Positions 23,940-37,900 of a stretch of DNA of 64,000 nucleotides are shown here, in pieces (positions within the stretch are counted from its first letter, which is position 1; each line of letters opens with the position of its first letter). A program made the position numbers and the translations under genes. Below the pieces are notes generated by a model that ran no database searches, had not been told where the DNA came from, and was given only the letters and a program-made list of their open reading frames with translations. This stretch comes from Diploscapter coronatus. Its lineage: Eukaryota; Nematoda; Chromadorea; Rhabditida; Rhabditidae. The stretch spans positions 7,525,201 to 7,589,200 of the forward strand of contig OZ038422.1 in the NCBI GenBank assembly GCA_964036155.1. Reading direction: 5' to 3'.

Positions 23940-24180
23940 AGTTCATGCAGGTATGACGGCGCCATCCCGTCAGGCCTCTTGGTAGCTCCGAGTCGAGCGG
24001 CCGAAGAGGTTAAGACGGGTTCTTTCCCTCTTATGAGCGCCTCGTCATTTCCACCCTCTTTGCAAAGCTTTCCTCTCCCTCATCCCGAGGCGTGTGGAGG
24101 ATTGCGAAGCACTGAGGCCTTGGTCTTGGCGATGTCACCTGCTACCATTTTTTGGAAACTCTCCCAAGGAGAGTTATATA
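23940..24180 (+). other. GC-rich block with nested stems, possible structured RNA
   Basis: An island of about 50% G+C with several perfect stems: CCTCTT/AAGAGG spaced 23 bases, CGCCTCG/CGAGGCG enclosing about 45 bases, and an 8-base stem with a 3-base loop at 24157-24175 (AACTCTCC, CAA, GGAGAGTT). An open frame at 23979-24182 has no domain. It matches no snRNA, tRNA, RNase P or SRP core that I can recognise. A non-coding RNA, an upstream UTR exon of rpl-41 or a retroelement scrap are all possible. Confidence 0.35.
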
Positions 24181-25486
24181 AGTAAAGAGAATGGAGCCCG
24201 TAATCGCCTTTGCAGACATAAGCATCTCCGACTAATTTCATGCGAAAACGGGTTAATTACCTAGAAAAATCAAATTAATTGACCCTAATTTGTTACAAAG
24301 CAAAGGAAGAAGATTCGAAGTTTTAGAGGGCCGAGAAAAGCGAAATAGTAGATACGCTAGCGTGTGGAGAGAAAATAACGGGAGGTTTCGACCTCGCGCA
24401 GCCCTAATCAAGGCTGGTCAAAGACAAGGATAAAGCTTTGTCCAGTCCTGACTCCGATGCAAATCGATAGATCTAATTGCCAAGTGAATTCTGTGGGCAA
24501 CGACAAAGTGGATCTCAGGAGCATTGTTGATTGTTGATTTCTTGCAATTGTACGACTAGAGTATAATGAAAGTGGATATGGAATAGTAAAGCTCTCACCT
24601 CCACTAATTAGAATATTGACAGGCTTTAAGAAAAGAGCAAGATTATGTGACAAATGTAAAGAATGGATTTTGAAAGATGAAATGTGTCAGAAAGAAATCG
24701 TCAGTTATATACTCAAAGCAGGGTTACGATGAAAATGGTTCAAATGTTCTCTGCGAAAATACACAAATTACTGATGACAAGGCATCAAATAAATCAAATA
24801 AGAATCCAGGTTTTATTACTGAAAAGACGAGTAATGAAAAATAGTGACAGAAAGAAAAAGTCGGTAAAAATGACTGTATCGATAAGAAAAAAACAATAAG
24901 GATAACTTCCTTCAGGGATTATCACAAAATTTTGAAGAAAAATACCGTAAAGTTATAGCAAAAGCTCATAAGGTTTCACTAATGTTTTTCGAAAATAGAT
25001 CAATCAAATGGAAAGGATAAAAAAAAGCAATATGGCATGAAAACTTCCAATGGATCTCCAAAAACAAGCTACTTTCATTTTATTTGAAATTATTTCATCG
25101 CAGAAAATATTTTTGGAAAATCATTGAAATCTCGACTAGAAAGAATAGAATCAGAAAGAAATGACTGCATCGAATTTAGATAACAGAAGGTGAATAAAAA
25201 TAGTAAATCTTAGATAGAACACATTTCAGATAGAAATTTATCAAAGTGTAATTTCTACCAGAGATTTACGATAAACATAAGGGGAAACTTGGAAAAGATA
25301 TTATAGTAGTTGCATAGTTGATGCGAAATGGGATAGGATATGACAGGAAAGAATCTTTTCCTATACTATTTCGTATGCAACGATGCAGCTACTTTTCCAG
25401 GTTGCCGTCATAAAAAAATAAATAACACAAGATTCCTGTTAACTTGTAACTGAAGTAGGTTTTATTGGTTGGTGGGTTGGGTTGAT
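24181..25486. other. Intergenic DNA, no supported gene
   Basis: AT-rich sequence between the structured block and the stop codon of the zinc-finger gene. A Lys-rich open frame at 24684-24896 lacks domain or splice support. The zinc-finger 3' UTR must occupy the right end. Confidence 0.4.
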
Positions 25487-28400
25487 TCAGATTTCCTTGA
25501 AATGGGAGAAGGAAGGGCGAATGTCCTTGAAGAGGGCTGTTGAGGGCTCAGAGCTCAGGGGGTGCTCGATGTCGTCTTCCATCTCGATTTGCGCATCGGT
25601 GTTGACATCGTTGGCTGCACTGTCCTCGTACAGGCTGTGCGGCTCATTGTCATTCACCAAGGCGATTCTCAGCGAGCTGCTCGGAATGTTCGAAGTGTAG
25701 GCGCTCGACTAAAAATGAAACATTGAAAAAAGGAAGTTTTTATAGTCAAAAAAGTCATTATATTATTAGGATCATTGCAAAATTTCTATAAAACTTTGAA
25801 AACAAATTTCACAAACTGATTTAGCAAACTTCATATCGAAGAGAAGAATTTGGAATTGGCAAAAAAAATGATAAAAATTCATGTTTTCCAACCTGAGAAG
25901 GAGTGTCGTCGTCACCGACATCGATCCCCATGTGCTGTTTCCAGTTGGCGGGCATCAACTTCAGAGAGGTATCCTCGTCGCCCCAGCAATTCTTCGAGAG
26001 GTCCCGCACCTGCATCTCCGTCCAGTCCTGCAAAGCCATTTTACGTGAATAATGATAGGAAATTTAGTAGGTAAGTATTTCTGATCAAGTCGAACGAAAA
26101 AATCTAGTGAAATAAAATCGAATTTTCCCATTCCCCGTGCTACTTTCAGATTATTCGAACTTCTGATAGCAAAATGTGCTCAAATTGCATTTTTACTAAT
26201 TTAGTAAATTGGACATTTAGAAAATTTCTTATTGCCCAACCAAAATGTTGTCCTTGTAGCGCATTTCATCCTCGTGCTCGTCCTTGCTGTGCTCCTGCAT
26301 CTGAGTCATATCAGCACACTCGAAGTCGCACAGCTCGCACTGGAATCGATTCAGACCGAATGTCGACGAGATATGCTTGCTCAGGTGATCCAGCATCTTC
26401 GAGTGCTCAAAATACACATAAATCGATCAGAAAGGAAGATTTTTAAAAGAAAAATCATACTATTTCAATCATTTCATATGCCGAAATTTAACGAAAACTA
26501 ACTAGTTGTATGGATTTGAAATTTAGAAGAACAACTTTTAGAAATATTAAACACGATTTCAGAAAAAAAAAACAATTGAGCAGGTTTTCTTAGATGTGAT
26601 TTTTCATCCATTTTCCGAAGCTATTTAAATGACCTTACCATGTCCTCATTTCTGGAAATGGTGAATGCCTTCTTGCACATTCTGCACCACTTCTTTATCG
26701 TTTTGCCTTTGCTTCTGTCAGTCGATTTCGATTTCAGAGTCATCGCCTTCAGATCCTGTAAATGATGGATGATTCAGAAAATAAGCGTTCACAAACTGAC
26801 CGATGCAGAGAGGATGTTGCCAGACGAGTTGGTCGCTCCCTCGAAGCACAGCTCCATCATCTTCTAAAAATGAAACATTATATCAACGTCACTTTGAAAG
26901 TATGTTAGAATCCTTTTGTCAAAAAGTGCTTATTCTTTATCGACGTTTAAAATGCTGCTTTTAGACTTATTCTCACGAAAATTCCTCCACTTGCACACTA
27001 CAGAGGTATTGATCACGCTATATTTCGTACCTCTAGGCTTTGCGAAACAGAATCAAATCCTCTACTTCACTATGCAATGACTAACCTCAGCCTTCTCTTC
27101 CGTGTCCTTTGTGATGTTGTTCTGAGCGATGATCTTGTTGATGGAGCCGAAGTGGTTCCTGGAGATGTGGCCGTTGACTGCCGACAGACTGTGGCTTGAG
27201 AATCCGCAGAACGGATCAGAACAGGCGTATGCAGCGAACTGCAAGTCAAACATTCATTATTCATACTCATTTTGATTGATGATTTGTTTTTTTATTAGGT
27301 AAAAGAATATGTGAGAACTAGAACAGTCTAGGAGCACGCTCTCACTTTGCCGACTATTTTCTTAAAGTGAAGTTGCATAAAATCTAGATTTTCCTTTCAA
27401 TCCACAATAATGTGCAGATATTGTTAATACTACTTTTTTTTAATACGAAGCATCTTGAAATTTCTGCCTAACAGATCATGTAAAAATTCTAATACACTGC
27501 TAACACCTCTTCTCCGAACGCGCACTTATCATAATCCAGTCGTCTTAAAAGCAGATTCCTGCTTATAGGTAATCATTATTGAAGTGAATTCTAGTCTTCA
27601 AAAATTTCGAGATTCAGAGAATTTCATCGTTTTTCTGTAAAGCAATGAAGATAACAACTTCTTCGAATCACTGCACTCTTGAAATAAAAAAAAAATGTTT
27701 TACATGTTCTTCCTGTAACAGATGTTTATATGCGTGCAATTTGCAGTTGTTCTCGGCCACCGACTGTTTACATCGCTTGCAGACCAGATTATTGACAGTG
27801 CCGCCACTGAACAAATCAGCATTACTTCTACAGGCAGCATCTTCATTCTAGTTGTTTCGAAATTAGGAGACAAAAATGAAATATGAAGACATTTTGCAGA
27901 AATCCTAATAACTCGGTATACATAATCAACAGAAAAGCATTCCAAATTTTTTTTTCAACAGGAAGCATTCATTTATAAAATGCATTCCTTACTCATTTTC
28001 TATCCAAAACAATCCTGCCAAAAATGTATATTTTCAATGACACTTATAACTCCCACCTGCCACTGTTTCTAGGAGCCCTAGATTTGGATCTGGTCCTGGA
28101 TTTAGCCGGCACGCTCAGGGCTCTGCTTCTCTTCGCTTGAAAACCACTCTGCGGCTTCACGCTGGAACGAGGCACGAAGGGAGTGGGCGGGGGCGATTTT
28201 CTGAAGAATCAATTGTTATGTCAAGCCATCTTCTCGAGAGAAATTGGCTAGAATGTGTTTTTTCTTTTAATTTAAAACTATGAAAAATACAAGAGATATT
28301 TCCACGATTTTCTTATCATCTTCTTTTCAGGCATTTAAAACCAAGCATTTGCATGTTGAATTTCGATGGAATAATAAAAAAAAAGCATTTCGAATTTAAT

Positions 28401-29945
28401 GGAACCGATTTCTCCTATTCTAGAATATAATGGCACAATTTGAATGCCTAAAGAAGGGAAGACGCTTCTAATCTATTCAAACTCACTTTCAATGCGCAAA
28501 TTTATTACTGTCGAAAATTTTCTTCAGTTTTTACTTATTTCAAGTAAAAAGGGGACAAACTTGGTGTTTCTCTTGATGCGGCTGGCGAGGAGAGAACTGT
28601 ATAAACTGTCCTCGTCATTCTCGTCCGTATCTCAAACAACAAACAATTAATTTTAGAAATAGAAGCAGAAATTTTGAAAAAAAAAAAAAACACTGAAAGA
28701 ATTCAAGCATTCATGGATCTGGGCGCAGAAGTTTTTCTCTGGTTAAGAATATTTCTCACCAACTGCAGGAGGAGAAGCGAAAATGACGTCGGACTTGCGT
28801 TTGCGCGGTGCAGTCGACTTGGCCCTGGAGTTGTTGAAGTGGTCGATACGACTGAGTCTGCCAGAATTGACGGTGTTCGTTGCAGAGGAGGACGACAGGA
28901 CACGGGGTGCTATGACCGAGTTGTTCTGTTTGGCTGGGGCTGGCTGAAATATGAATTGAATAAATGAAGAAAAAAAAATTGTTATTTAAGAAAATTAGCA
29001 TAAAAAATTCGGGACAAATTGTTAGACTTTTCATGATCAAGAAAATGCTTCAGTTGATCGTCATTTCGTACGGAAATTCCCAGATTTTGGATTTCCGTAA
29101 GCAAGTTATTTTGAATTATTCAAACAATAACTCTCACCTGCAGATTGTGATTGGAGCTGCTAGCCCTGATGCTGGTGAGTGTCTTGATGAGCGTGGAGAA
29201 TATGTCCGAGTGCAGAAATCCCTCACTGTCGCCTGTCCCCTTGGCCTGTCGCATCAGCTGCTTCAACTCCTCCTCCTTCGCCAAGTTGCTCGTGAAGAGG
29301 ATCTGCAAACTCAGACAGATTTTCTCGAACATTCGTAGAAATTTTTTTCGCCAAGAAAAATCGAAAATTCCAACTTGATTTCAATTTGAAGCGGAAAATA
29401 CTCCAACATTCCTGCCCTTCCTTCAGAAATTATCTGCCTACCTTCGGATCACTCTGTCCATGCACTGCGAGGTAGTGCTCGAGAATGGATTTCTTGGTGG
29501 ACCTCTTCTTCTGACAGACGAGGCACTGCCAGGACTGCAGATCCAGGTGCTCTTCACAGATGTGTGCCTAAATATGAGGAGACAGAAATGTCGTTTCAAG
29601 GAAGAACATGACTTTGTGCCGAGTTTTGGCTGTGCAGCTAGAAAGGAGAATTGTAGAGTGATTTTTGTAATTTTACAGCTAGGAACTTTTAGAAATCCTA
29701 GATGCAGTGCAATTTGTTTCTGATCTGTCAACCAATATCCGAAACTCCATGAAAAATTCCCCATTATCGCTTTAGAGCATTCATTCAGCCTCGAGACACA
29801 ATGGTGATGGTAAGGGAGAGAATAATAAAAATAATAATGAACTTGCAAATAGATTGTGGGGAATCTTCCGTGAACTCAATAAGCGTACCTTGAGTTGCTG
29901 AGCCTCGATTTTGGTGATGGGACATCGGGGGCACTGCAGCACCAT
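25487..29945 (-). CDS. C2H2 zinc-finger protein, multi-finger
   Basis: Thirteen exons (29889-29945, 29442-29567, 29138-29302, 28760-28943, 28561-28630, 28057-28200, 27704-27827, 27086-27238, 26801-26863, 26639-26755, 26241-26405, 25893-26027, 25487-25708) encode 574 residues. About six C2H2-like fingers are visible: CPRCPITKIEAQQLKAH at the start, CLVCQKKRSTKKSILEHYLAVH, CKRCKQSVAENNCKLHAYKH, CGFSSHSLSAVNGHISRNH, CRMCKKAF..DHLSKH (split by an intron) and CELCDFECADMTQMQEH. The linker between fingers 2 and 3 is Ser/Arg/Lys-rich (RSRALSVPAKSRTRSKSRAP), and the C-terminal 110 residues are acidic and finger-free. It is presumably a nuclear DNA- or RNA-binding protein. No ortholog was recognised. 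The exon 7 acceptor was chosen as TGTAG to keep frame; two other acceptors end in GAG. Confidence in individual exon ends is moderate. Confidence 0.8.
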
Positions 29946-32900
29946 TTTGCCTCAACCCCTGAAATGAACAATCATACAAAATAGGCAGAGAAAAGCAAAG
30001 AATTCGTGAAATTAAATTTAAAAAAAATACGAGAATCAACGAACTTAACGATTTTTCGGGGATAGGTTTGCTGGATTTTCTGCAGAGTAGGCAGGAATTG
30101 TGATTTGCTTTTCGAAAGGTCGGAAATTATTTTTTTAAAAATTCCCAAAATGCTTTAACAGTTCAATTAATTTAATTTTCTCCCAAAAATGAACTATTCT
30201 TTTTGCTGATTGACCGGAACTGTTGATGTTCTCGAAATGCACAAAGATTCTGCATAAGAAATCGATAATTCATGGACTAGAGAGCAATTTTGAAAAAGAA
30301 AATCAAAGAAAGTTCAAGAAGAAAATCCTAAAAATTGGCAAATGCAAGAAATTCAAAACGAGCAACAAGGGTGTACGAAAATTTTCGAACAACCCTGTGT
30401 TGATAGCATTCTCATCTTTGGAAAAAACTGCAATCTAAACCAGCATTATTTAGATAGAAAATTGGAGATCTTTCTTTATCAAATTGCGAAAATATACTTC
30501 TGAAAGTTAGACGTTTCCGGAATTTTTGCTTCAACGTAAGCAAAAAAATCTATTTTAAGGAGTGCTTGGCTCCAGAATTCAGATTCTAACTCGAACTGAG
30601 TAAAAATAAAACCCTATTAGTGATTTTGATCTTCATTTTGACAAATTCCGAAATCTTATTGTTAGTTTTAACGTTATAGCTGAAATTGGCATTTTAAGAA
30701 AAATGAAAATTATAAGCAGCATTATCATTTTCAAAAAGGAAAAATAACGATATTTTTTTTCAAAATCTATTAATCTTCAATCATGCCGATTTGATATCAA
30801 AAAAAAAGAATAGTTCGATTTTGTTATTGAAACTTCAGCGATAAATATGAAAAGAAAACTTTACATTTACAAACTGTACTTCGCCTTTATTTTATCTTTC
30901 TAGATAATTTATTTTCGAATTTCCCCTAAATTCCGTTATCATTCTGCACTTTTTTTTTTTTGAAAATCAAATCACGTGGTTCACAAATAAGCGAATGACC
31001 TCGATTGACCGGAAGATCGATGAATCAAGCAGAGGAATTGGTGAAGTTTATGATTTAAGATAGACTTATGTTTGGCTTATGTCAGAGAACAAAGGCTATT
31101 CCTAAATATTTCTAAAATTTCTTGTTCCCTTTCAATATCACATTCAATTTCAACCTATCAAAGTCAACTCAACTTTACTCTTATGAAATCAGGTTGTTTT
31201 GAATGGCAGACCCATTATATTTTTCTTCTTTTTCTTTCAAAAAAGCTTGTCAAATTTTGATGTCGGAACTGATAATTGGCCTAATAAGATTTCAGTATCA
31301 AAGTCCTCCTTTCTGTTTTTAGAAAATGAAAGCAAGGTAAACATCGATGATCATAACGCAGTGCTCGAGTTGATTTTCTGATCTCTAGATTTGCCTATCT
31401 GAAATAAGAGTGGATATGAAAGGTAGGTCACGTGCAATTCATATTCTGGCAAAATCTCGCAACTCTTGTCTTATTTTGGGTGCACTATGAGAACGCTATT
31501 CATTACTGTTCACCAGTTTTGAATGATCTTGGATGCAAGATTTATTTTTATTTTCTCTTTTGTATCTAAACTTCCATCTCTGATTTTTACCTTACTAATA
31601 ACGCGATATTTTTTTCGATTTTGAAGAAGCTCTGCCATCAATCTCAGCCTTTTGTTATGCGTTAGATGTTTACAAATACTTGCATGTGCATCATAAACCA
31701 AAATTACTGTATTCCGTTTCTTTTAATTTATTGTTCGTATAAATCATTGCATTATCGCGTGATATTAGAATCATCAGCAATCTCTCGTTTATTTTAGTTT
31801 ACCAAATTTTCAAGGTTCTGCCAATTTTTCTCTTAATCTTTGGTTCATGTGTTATGCAATTCCGAGTAAAATTAACTGGCAATTTTTCTAAACAATATTA
31901 TCTACGCTTCATAATACTACCAAAATGATGTGTGAATTATTATTCGCTGAATTTTCTTACTCTTACTAATCGTCATAGCGAGTTTTTCTTACTTTTTTCG
32001 ACGTGATCTTTCTCATCTTGTCGTATTTTTCGAGACGACTATAAGTCAGATATGAAGTGATAGAAAAATGTCATCTGTACAAAAATGAGTAAGAATTACT
32101 CTGCAGCCTTCTAGGAATCTGTTTTTGTAATGAAACGTCACTTGCCTTTGGATTATCGTAGAAGGAATGATTATCTCCATAATATCATGTATCTTTTTAA
32201 CAACTAAAGAGTTTGAGAATTTAACTCGCTAACGAGTTCGAATTGAGTGAAATTTTGATTTTAGAGAAAAAATAAATAAATTCGAGTTGAATGTGAGGTT
32301 CACTCTTTCGAATTTCAAACATCTTTAACTATCTCATGAAATGAAGATTAAGATAGATAGGAAAGTTGTCAATCTTCAGATACAATACACTTTTACTATG
32401 AGAGATAAAAAAAATGTGAATATCTTCCGAGGAATAATATCGCTAAATATCAAATCTGGCGAATAAATAAGCTTGCAAAAAATTCAATAGCAGGAGTAAA
32501 CAATATTTAGATTTGAACAATCTAAATAAGAATGCTCGCCTAGAGATTTTAGGAATATTTATCGAAAAAAATCTTATTTTTAGAGGTTATTGGATCATGA
32601 ATTTTTTCTAGCTAGATTTTAGAAAAATTCGTATTGATTCTGAAAGTTAGTCTGATTCGGAAGATTTATGAAAAGATAGTGTGTTTTGAGGTTTTCCCCA
32701 TAATTGGAACCCTGAACATATTTTAGTCAAAACCGGAATTCATCCAGAATTTTTAGAATCCAAATGACCGTCATAAATTTTCTAACTAGGAACGAAATTC
32801 TTTCTCATTCTTGTTCAGTAGCTAGAAGATACCGTATCCTACATACTAAATTATGCGACATGTAATTTGTGCCCATAATACAAAGAAATCAAGAAACTAA

Positions 32901-33180
32901 TTGGTGATAGAGATAACGAAGGCCTTGCGAATGCGTTACAACGTGATCTTTCGTGGGCTTTTCCCATCATCACCTGTCTGCTTCTCTGCTCTCTCTTCAT
33001 TTCCGCCCTGATTTGCATATTCTAATTTGGGTTCTCTTCAGGTACAAGTGATTGATTGCATCTGGTTGTCATCAAGAAGGGAGGAAATGACAGGGTGAAG
33101 CGCCCTAAGGCAAGTAGCTAGCATCATACATGTAGAGAATCTATTCTCGTGATGACGCTGCGGTTCACTGGACTCTCTCA
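29946..33180. other. Long AT-rich intergenic region
   Basis: More than 3 kb with no exon that combines open frame, splice signals and recognisable protein. Many homopolymer A/T runs are present. The zinc-finger promoter lies at the left end: GGGATAGGTTTGCTGGATTTTC is near 30060. Distal control DNA for the flanking genes is possible. Confidence 0.4.
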
Positions 33181-33197
33181 CTCTGTCGTTTTCCTTT

Positions 33198-33206
33198 CTG
33201 CGTCTC
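33198..33206 (+). promoter_or_regulatory. CTGCGTCTC core-promoter-like motif
   Basis: CTGCGTCTC, inside TTTCTGCGTCTCTGCTCTCTC, matches a motif known to be enriched in nematode core promoters. It sits in a pyrimidine-rich stretch (33150-33290) 1.7 kb upstream of the transporter start codon. It could mark the transcription start of that gene, with a 5'-UTR intron, or of a minus-strand transcript. The assignment is inference. Confidence 0.35.
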
Positions 33207-33209
33207 TGC

Positions 33210-34905
33210 TCTCTCCTCATGTATAGTCATAATCAAGCAGTCATAACATCTCATCATTTATCATATCATATCACTCTTCCTCTCCTTCCCTCTTATCTCC
33301 ATCATCCGGCTATGTTTAGATTAAAAATGTCTTCATCATCTTCTTCGTCAAACGGAACGGTGTCCTCCTTCTTCTCCTCTCCAGCTTTAGAAAGCTATTT
33401 ATTTGCCGAAAATAAACATTGTGATTTTTAAAGACCGCAGATATCTACCGTATTTTTTTTCGTGTTTCAAACGCAAACACTTTTTCTTCGCATTGTTGTT
33501 TCGAAATTTGAGATGATAGTGTCGATGAGAAATGCTGAGTCTGGTGATCTTTTTGGGTTTTTGTGGAATCTTTAGATATGTTCTTCTTTTGAGAGACTCC
33601 GCCTTCAACGGGATGTTCAAAAGAGGGAAGGCAGGGTCTCCCCTCCGTCAAACCTTCGAATTCGCAATTGCTGTCTCATAAAACACCTCGACTACTCGTC
33701 ACCTCCCACACCTATCATTTATCATATCATCGTTCATCTTCCATCAATTCAAATTCACAATTTGTTTTCCCTCTCGCCCACACTTCATCAAGTAATTCAT
33801 CAAGGCTTCCCATTGCATGTCCTTTGCAGTACTCGTGTTTTTCAGTAGTTTGATAATGCAGCAAAAACTCTGCGTCTTTGGCAGATTACTGTAATGAAGT
33901 ATAGCAAAACTGTCATTTCTCTTGTCATTCTTCCCTCTGTTGTCCGATTGTCATGTCGGTGGCCTCTGCCCTGCCCTGCAATTCATACATCTTCAGTCAT
34001 TCTGTCAAAATCACTCCATGTATCTCGTTTTCATTTCCGCCAATTTCTCATTTTTCAAAATTACTATCACGTTTTCCTAGATCTCCCGTTCTTCAAAATC
34101 CGTTCTACTTTTCTCTCCTTCACTCTCCTCATTTTCCATTTTAGTGTACAGTAAAAACAGCCACCATTTTGCAAGTTTCATCGTCAATTTATCAGTTATT
34201 CCTTTGCTTCTCACTCGCTCTGCTGGTGATAACAACAATTATCAGCCCAAGCAGCCAATCAGATGTCTATTTGGGTCAATTTCGATTTTCTTATCGATCC
34301 AGAGATCAGTCATTAAGTGTGTAAATTATTGCAGTTACATCTTACTTGGAGGTACCTGAAATGAGATTGACAATCTCAAAATGCACTCAGAAAAATGATT
34401 TTAAAGTGGCATAACTCTTTGGCAGAAAGGCCATGAAATGAGAATGTGAAGAGAATATTGGATGGTAAAAAGTTATTATGTTCTGATAAGGAAATATTTC
34501 GTCATGTTAGTTATTTGACATTGTCAAGTTATTTTTCGAGTTACATTTGAGAGTAATTTTAGAACTTTGATGTGAAAGTAATCATAACGTCACCATTTTA
34601 TAACGATTGTCCGAACGAATAATGCTCAAAGTTGTTTTCTTTCTTTCTGCACTCTTGATGATCTGATCTTCGTAAATCAAATATGACATTATTTTTATAT
34701 CTCCACATCGATTTCTCCGATATCTCACTAATCTCTCATATCTTTTCCTTTCCTCTCCTTCCCTGATAATTGCCCAAACATCCCGTCAACTAATCATTCA
34801 AATGACAGTCAGGTTCACTCTTCACTCCTCTCTTTCACTTTTTCTGCTTGCATCGTTCATTTTGATGACGTGAACGGTTGATTTGCTAGAAAATTCCACA
34901 GAAAA
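33210..34905. other. Upstream region of the SLC17-like gene
   Basis: Pyrimidine-rich, with repeated strings such as TCATTTATCATATCAT (33255 and 33715). Open frames at 33219-33431 and, on the minus strand, 33399-33651 show no domains, though the latter is Lys/Arg-rich. Probably a promoter and 5'-UTR intron of the transporter gene. Confidence 0.35.
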
Positions 34906-37900
34906 ATGAATAGAAATTTCAGGAAAAACAGAATGTCGACTAGGGAAGAAAATGACAAGCAGAGAGAGGATAAAATGAAGGAGAATGGAGGGAAGACAAA
35001 CATGGAAGTGAAAGTGCACAAACAAGAGCAGAAAAAGGATGATGAGATCGAAAAAGTCGAATTCAGTCTGGGATCAAACAGTCATATCGGTAGGAATGCA
35101 AAGAAACTATTGAACAACCATACTGTTTATCGCTTACAACAATATCAATGCTTGATCTTCATGGCTTAATTAACGTTTCCGTGCGTTTTCGTGAAGATCA
35201 GCTTTTATTGAATAAAATGATAGCTAAGTACTATAGTAGACAACAGTTTATCAGTTTCGTTTCTAGTTTGATCAAGAACGCATTTTTCATATGATACGCC
35301 ATTCATCATTTTATTTGTATCAATTTGAGATTTCCTCTGATCAGAGAGGAAATACTTATTTATCTGTTAACGAAAAGCTCGAGTTTAGCTCACTCGAAAC
35401 GACCTTCGGACGCGAGCGATGATGAGCCATCGGAACGGTCCTGGACTCGTTATGCCATTCTGAGCTGTTCGATCATCTGCCTGTCCTCGCTCATGGCCAA
35501 CATCGTCTGCTTCAACTTCACAGTGCTCTGCATGCCTGCCACTTATGAATCCCTGTCTCTGAATCACGTGAGTGAAAAGTTTCTGATCTTTCCACGTCAC
35601 GTCCATCGACCATTCAATCGCAAGCAGCCTGCATCACTTATCAAATCAAATCATAATTTGTGAAATATTTTGATCGTAGTAATGGTTGATAGTTGAAGAA
35701 CGAAATCTGAACCCTCACATCTCAAAGTTGTGTCATCGAAAAGTTTTATCGCTAGAAAGAACGAAGACTGGTTTCCGGTGTGATGTTGGAGATAGAAATT
35801 GTTGCAAACAACACAATTTGATTTGTACAAAAAATCAATTAGCGTGAAAATATACACAGAAATGATTGAAAATTAAAAAAAGAAAAACAGCATCTGGCAT
35901 AAAATTGGCTTCTTATTAGGGGTGTGCGAAATTTTAATTTTGAAAAATTAAGAACCAGAATCGTTTCGAGGTCCAAAAACCCCCGGAATAATTGGAATTT
36001 CGCACATCCTTGTTTCTTATGAATGCGTTGCTCTTCATTGAATGTAATTTCAGACCCAATATACCGGCTACAACAAAAATGACCGTACTCTTCTGTTCTC
36101 AGCAGTCGCAGTTGGCGCTCTGTTCGCTGTCGTGCCTGTTTCTTTGCTCATTTCCAAGTATGGAAGCCGAAAGGTACTTCAATAAATCTACCTTTCTGTC
36201 AATAATCTCAATATCCCCAGGTCTTCTTCATATCTGGAATGATCTCGAGCTTCGCAACTGCAGCTATTCCATTCGTCTCCCCCTACAGTCTCAACATGTT
36301 CCTCGCACTTCGGTTCATTCAGGTAATTTTTGCAACAAGCTTGGCTTGATCATTGTGGCGATCATTTTTAAGTCAAATTTTCGACAAGAGTTGTAGCGCT
36401 GTGATCAGGGCTTAAAGTCTGAGACACGAACATGACGTGCTCATGACTGTGTCTAGGCGATACACTGATTCCAGGTTCGTATCCGCGTCTAAAATGCCCA
36501 AAACTTGTAATCCTGCTGTGGATCTGGAATTTTTCGATCTGCATAAGACGAAATAACTAGATTATCTGGATTTCACTTCAATACCTATTCCAAGTTTCAT
36601 ATAGATATTATTTCTATATATTATTATAAAATGGTTTTTTAAGCAAATATAAAACTCCTTTCTTCCAGGGAATTGCATTCGCCAGCTGCCTGCCCACTGT
36701 CGGAGCTGTCACAGCCTCGTGGGCATCTCTTCATCAGCACGGTCTCTTCATGGCCTGTTTGACCACATTCGGACAATTGTCTTCTGTATTCTCGATGCCC
36801 GTTTCTGGCGAGGTAAATCGAATGTTCTCTTGTGAAAAGAAACTTCAAGTTTTCAGCTCTGTACTTCATCTCTCGGTTGGGAATCAGTCTATTATCTCCA
36901 TGCTATCATCTGCTTTATCACCTTCATTGGATGGGTAAGTTCACCGGTTACTGGAAAAGTAGTGAAGAATAAGTTTAGGTCTTCCTGTACACCGATTTGC
37001 CAGAATATCATCCAATGGTTTCCAAGACCGAACTACTTGAAATAACAGCCGGAAAGAGTCTGGAAGCCACGTCGAAAGATGCTCAACCCATTCCGTATCT
37101 GAAGATCCTCCTCACTCCCTCGATTTGGGGCGTCTGGATTGGAGGGCTTGGAGACTTCGTCGCTGTCAACCTCATCCACACCTTTTCTCCCCTCTACATC
37201 AGAACGATTCTGCAATACTCTGTTCATCACACTGGATTCGCAGCAGCCTTGCCTGTCCTCATTCAATTCATGGTCAAGGTAGATTTTAATCTGTAGAAAT
37301 AAAATTTTCGACTACAATCAGAAGTAAAGTTATTTCTTCTAGATCTTCGCTGGCCATAGCAGCGACTCCATTAGAAGTGTGTCAGAGACAACCAAACTTC
37401 GTCTGTACAACACGTTAGCTCTTGGTGCCAGTGGAGCTTTCCTCTGTGCTTGTGCCTTCGTTCAAAGAGGTTTTCTAAACTTGTTTGCTCAACCTGACTT
37501 ATGTTCTGCATTTAGGACAAGGCACCTTGGGTCTGACTTTGATTACGCTCGCCACAGCCATGTTTGGATTCAATGGAGGCGGTTTCAACAAGGTAAAAAG
37601 CTATGACACAGTAGAAAATATCGTAAATCATCAATTCTAGTGTGCTACCCTTGTTTCGAGGCAGCATTCGCACTTCGTGATGGCAACAATTCAATTCATT
37701 ATGTGTCTGTCTATGCTCATCTCACCAGTCTTGGTAAGTTTAATTATTATTATTTTTTTTTTTTTAAATTCTCTATATGAGCATCATCAATATTTGAAGA
37801 TGTGAGGATACGAATTTGATCTTTTAAAATTCATATTTTAGGTAAACTTTCTTCTTCCCACCGGAGCAGTATCTGAATGGCGTATTGTGTTCATCTCTCA

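Noticed and set aside
29438..29848. 136-residue open frame on the minus strand
   Set aside because: It overlaps exon 2 of the zinc-finger gene in a different frame and spans its introns; the exon's own frame has clear C2H2 residues.
33399..33651. Lys/Arg-rich minus-strand open frames
   Set aside because: No domain, no good splice sites, and no match to small ribosomal proteins that I could recognise.
35992..36396. 134-residue plus-strand open frame
   Set aside because: It overlaps transporter exons 3 and 4 in another frame; the transporter frame is hydrophobic and conserved.
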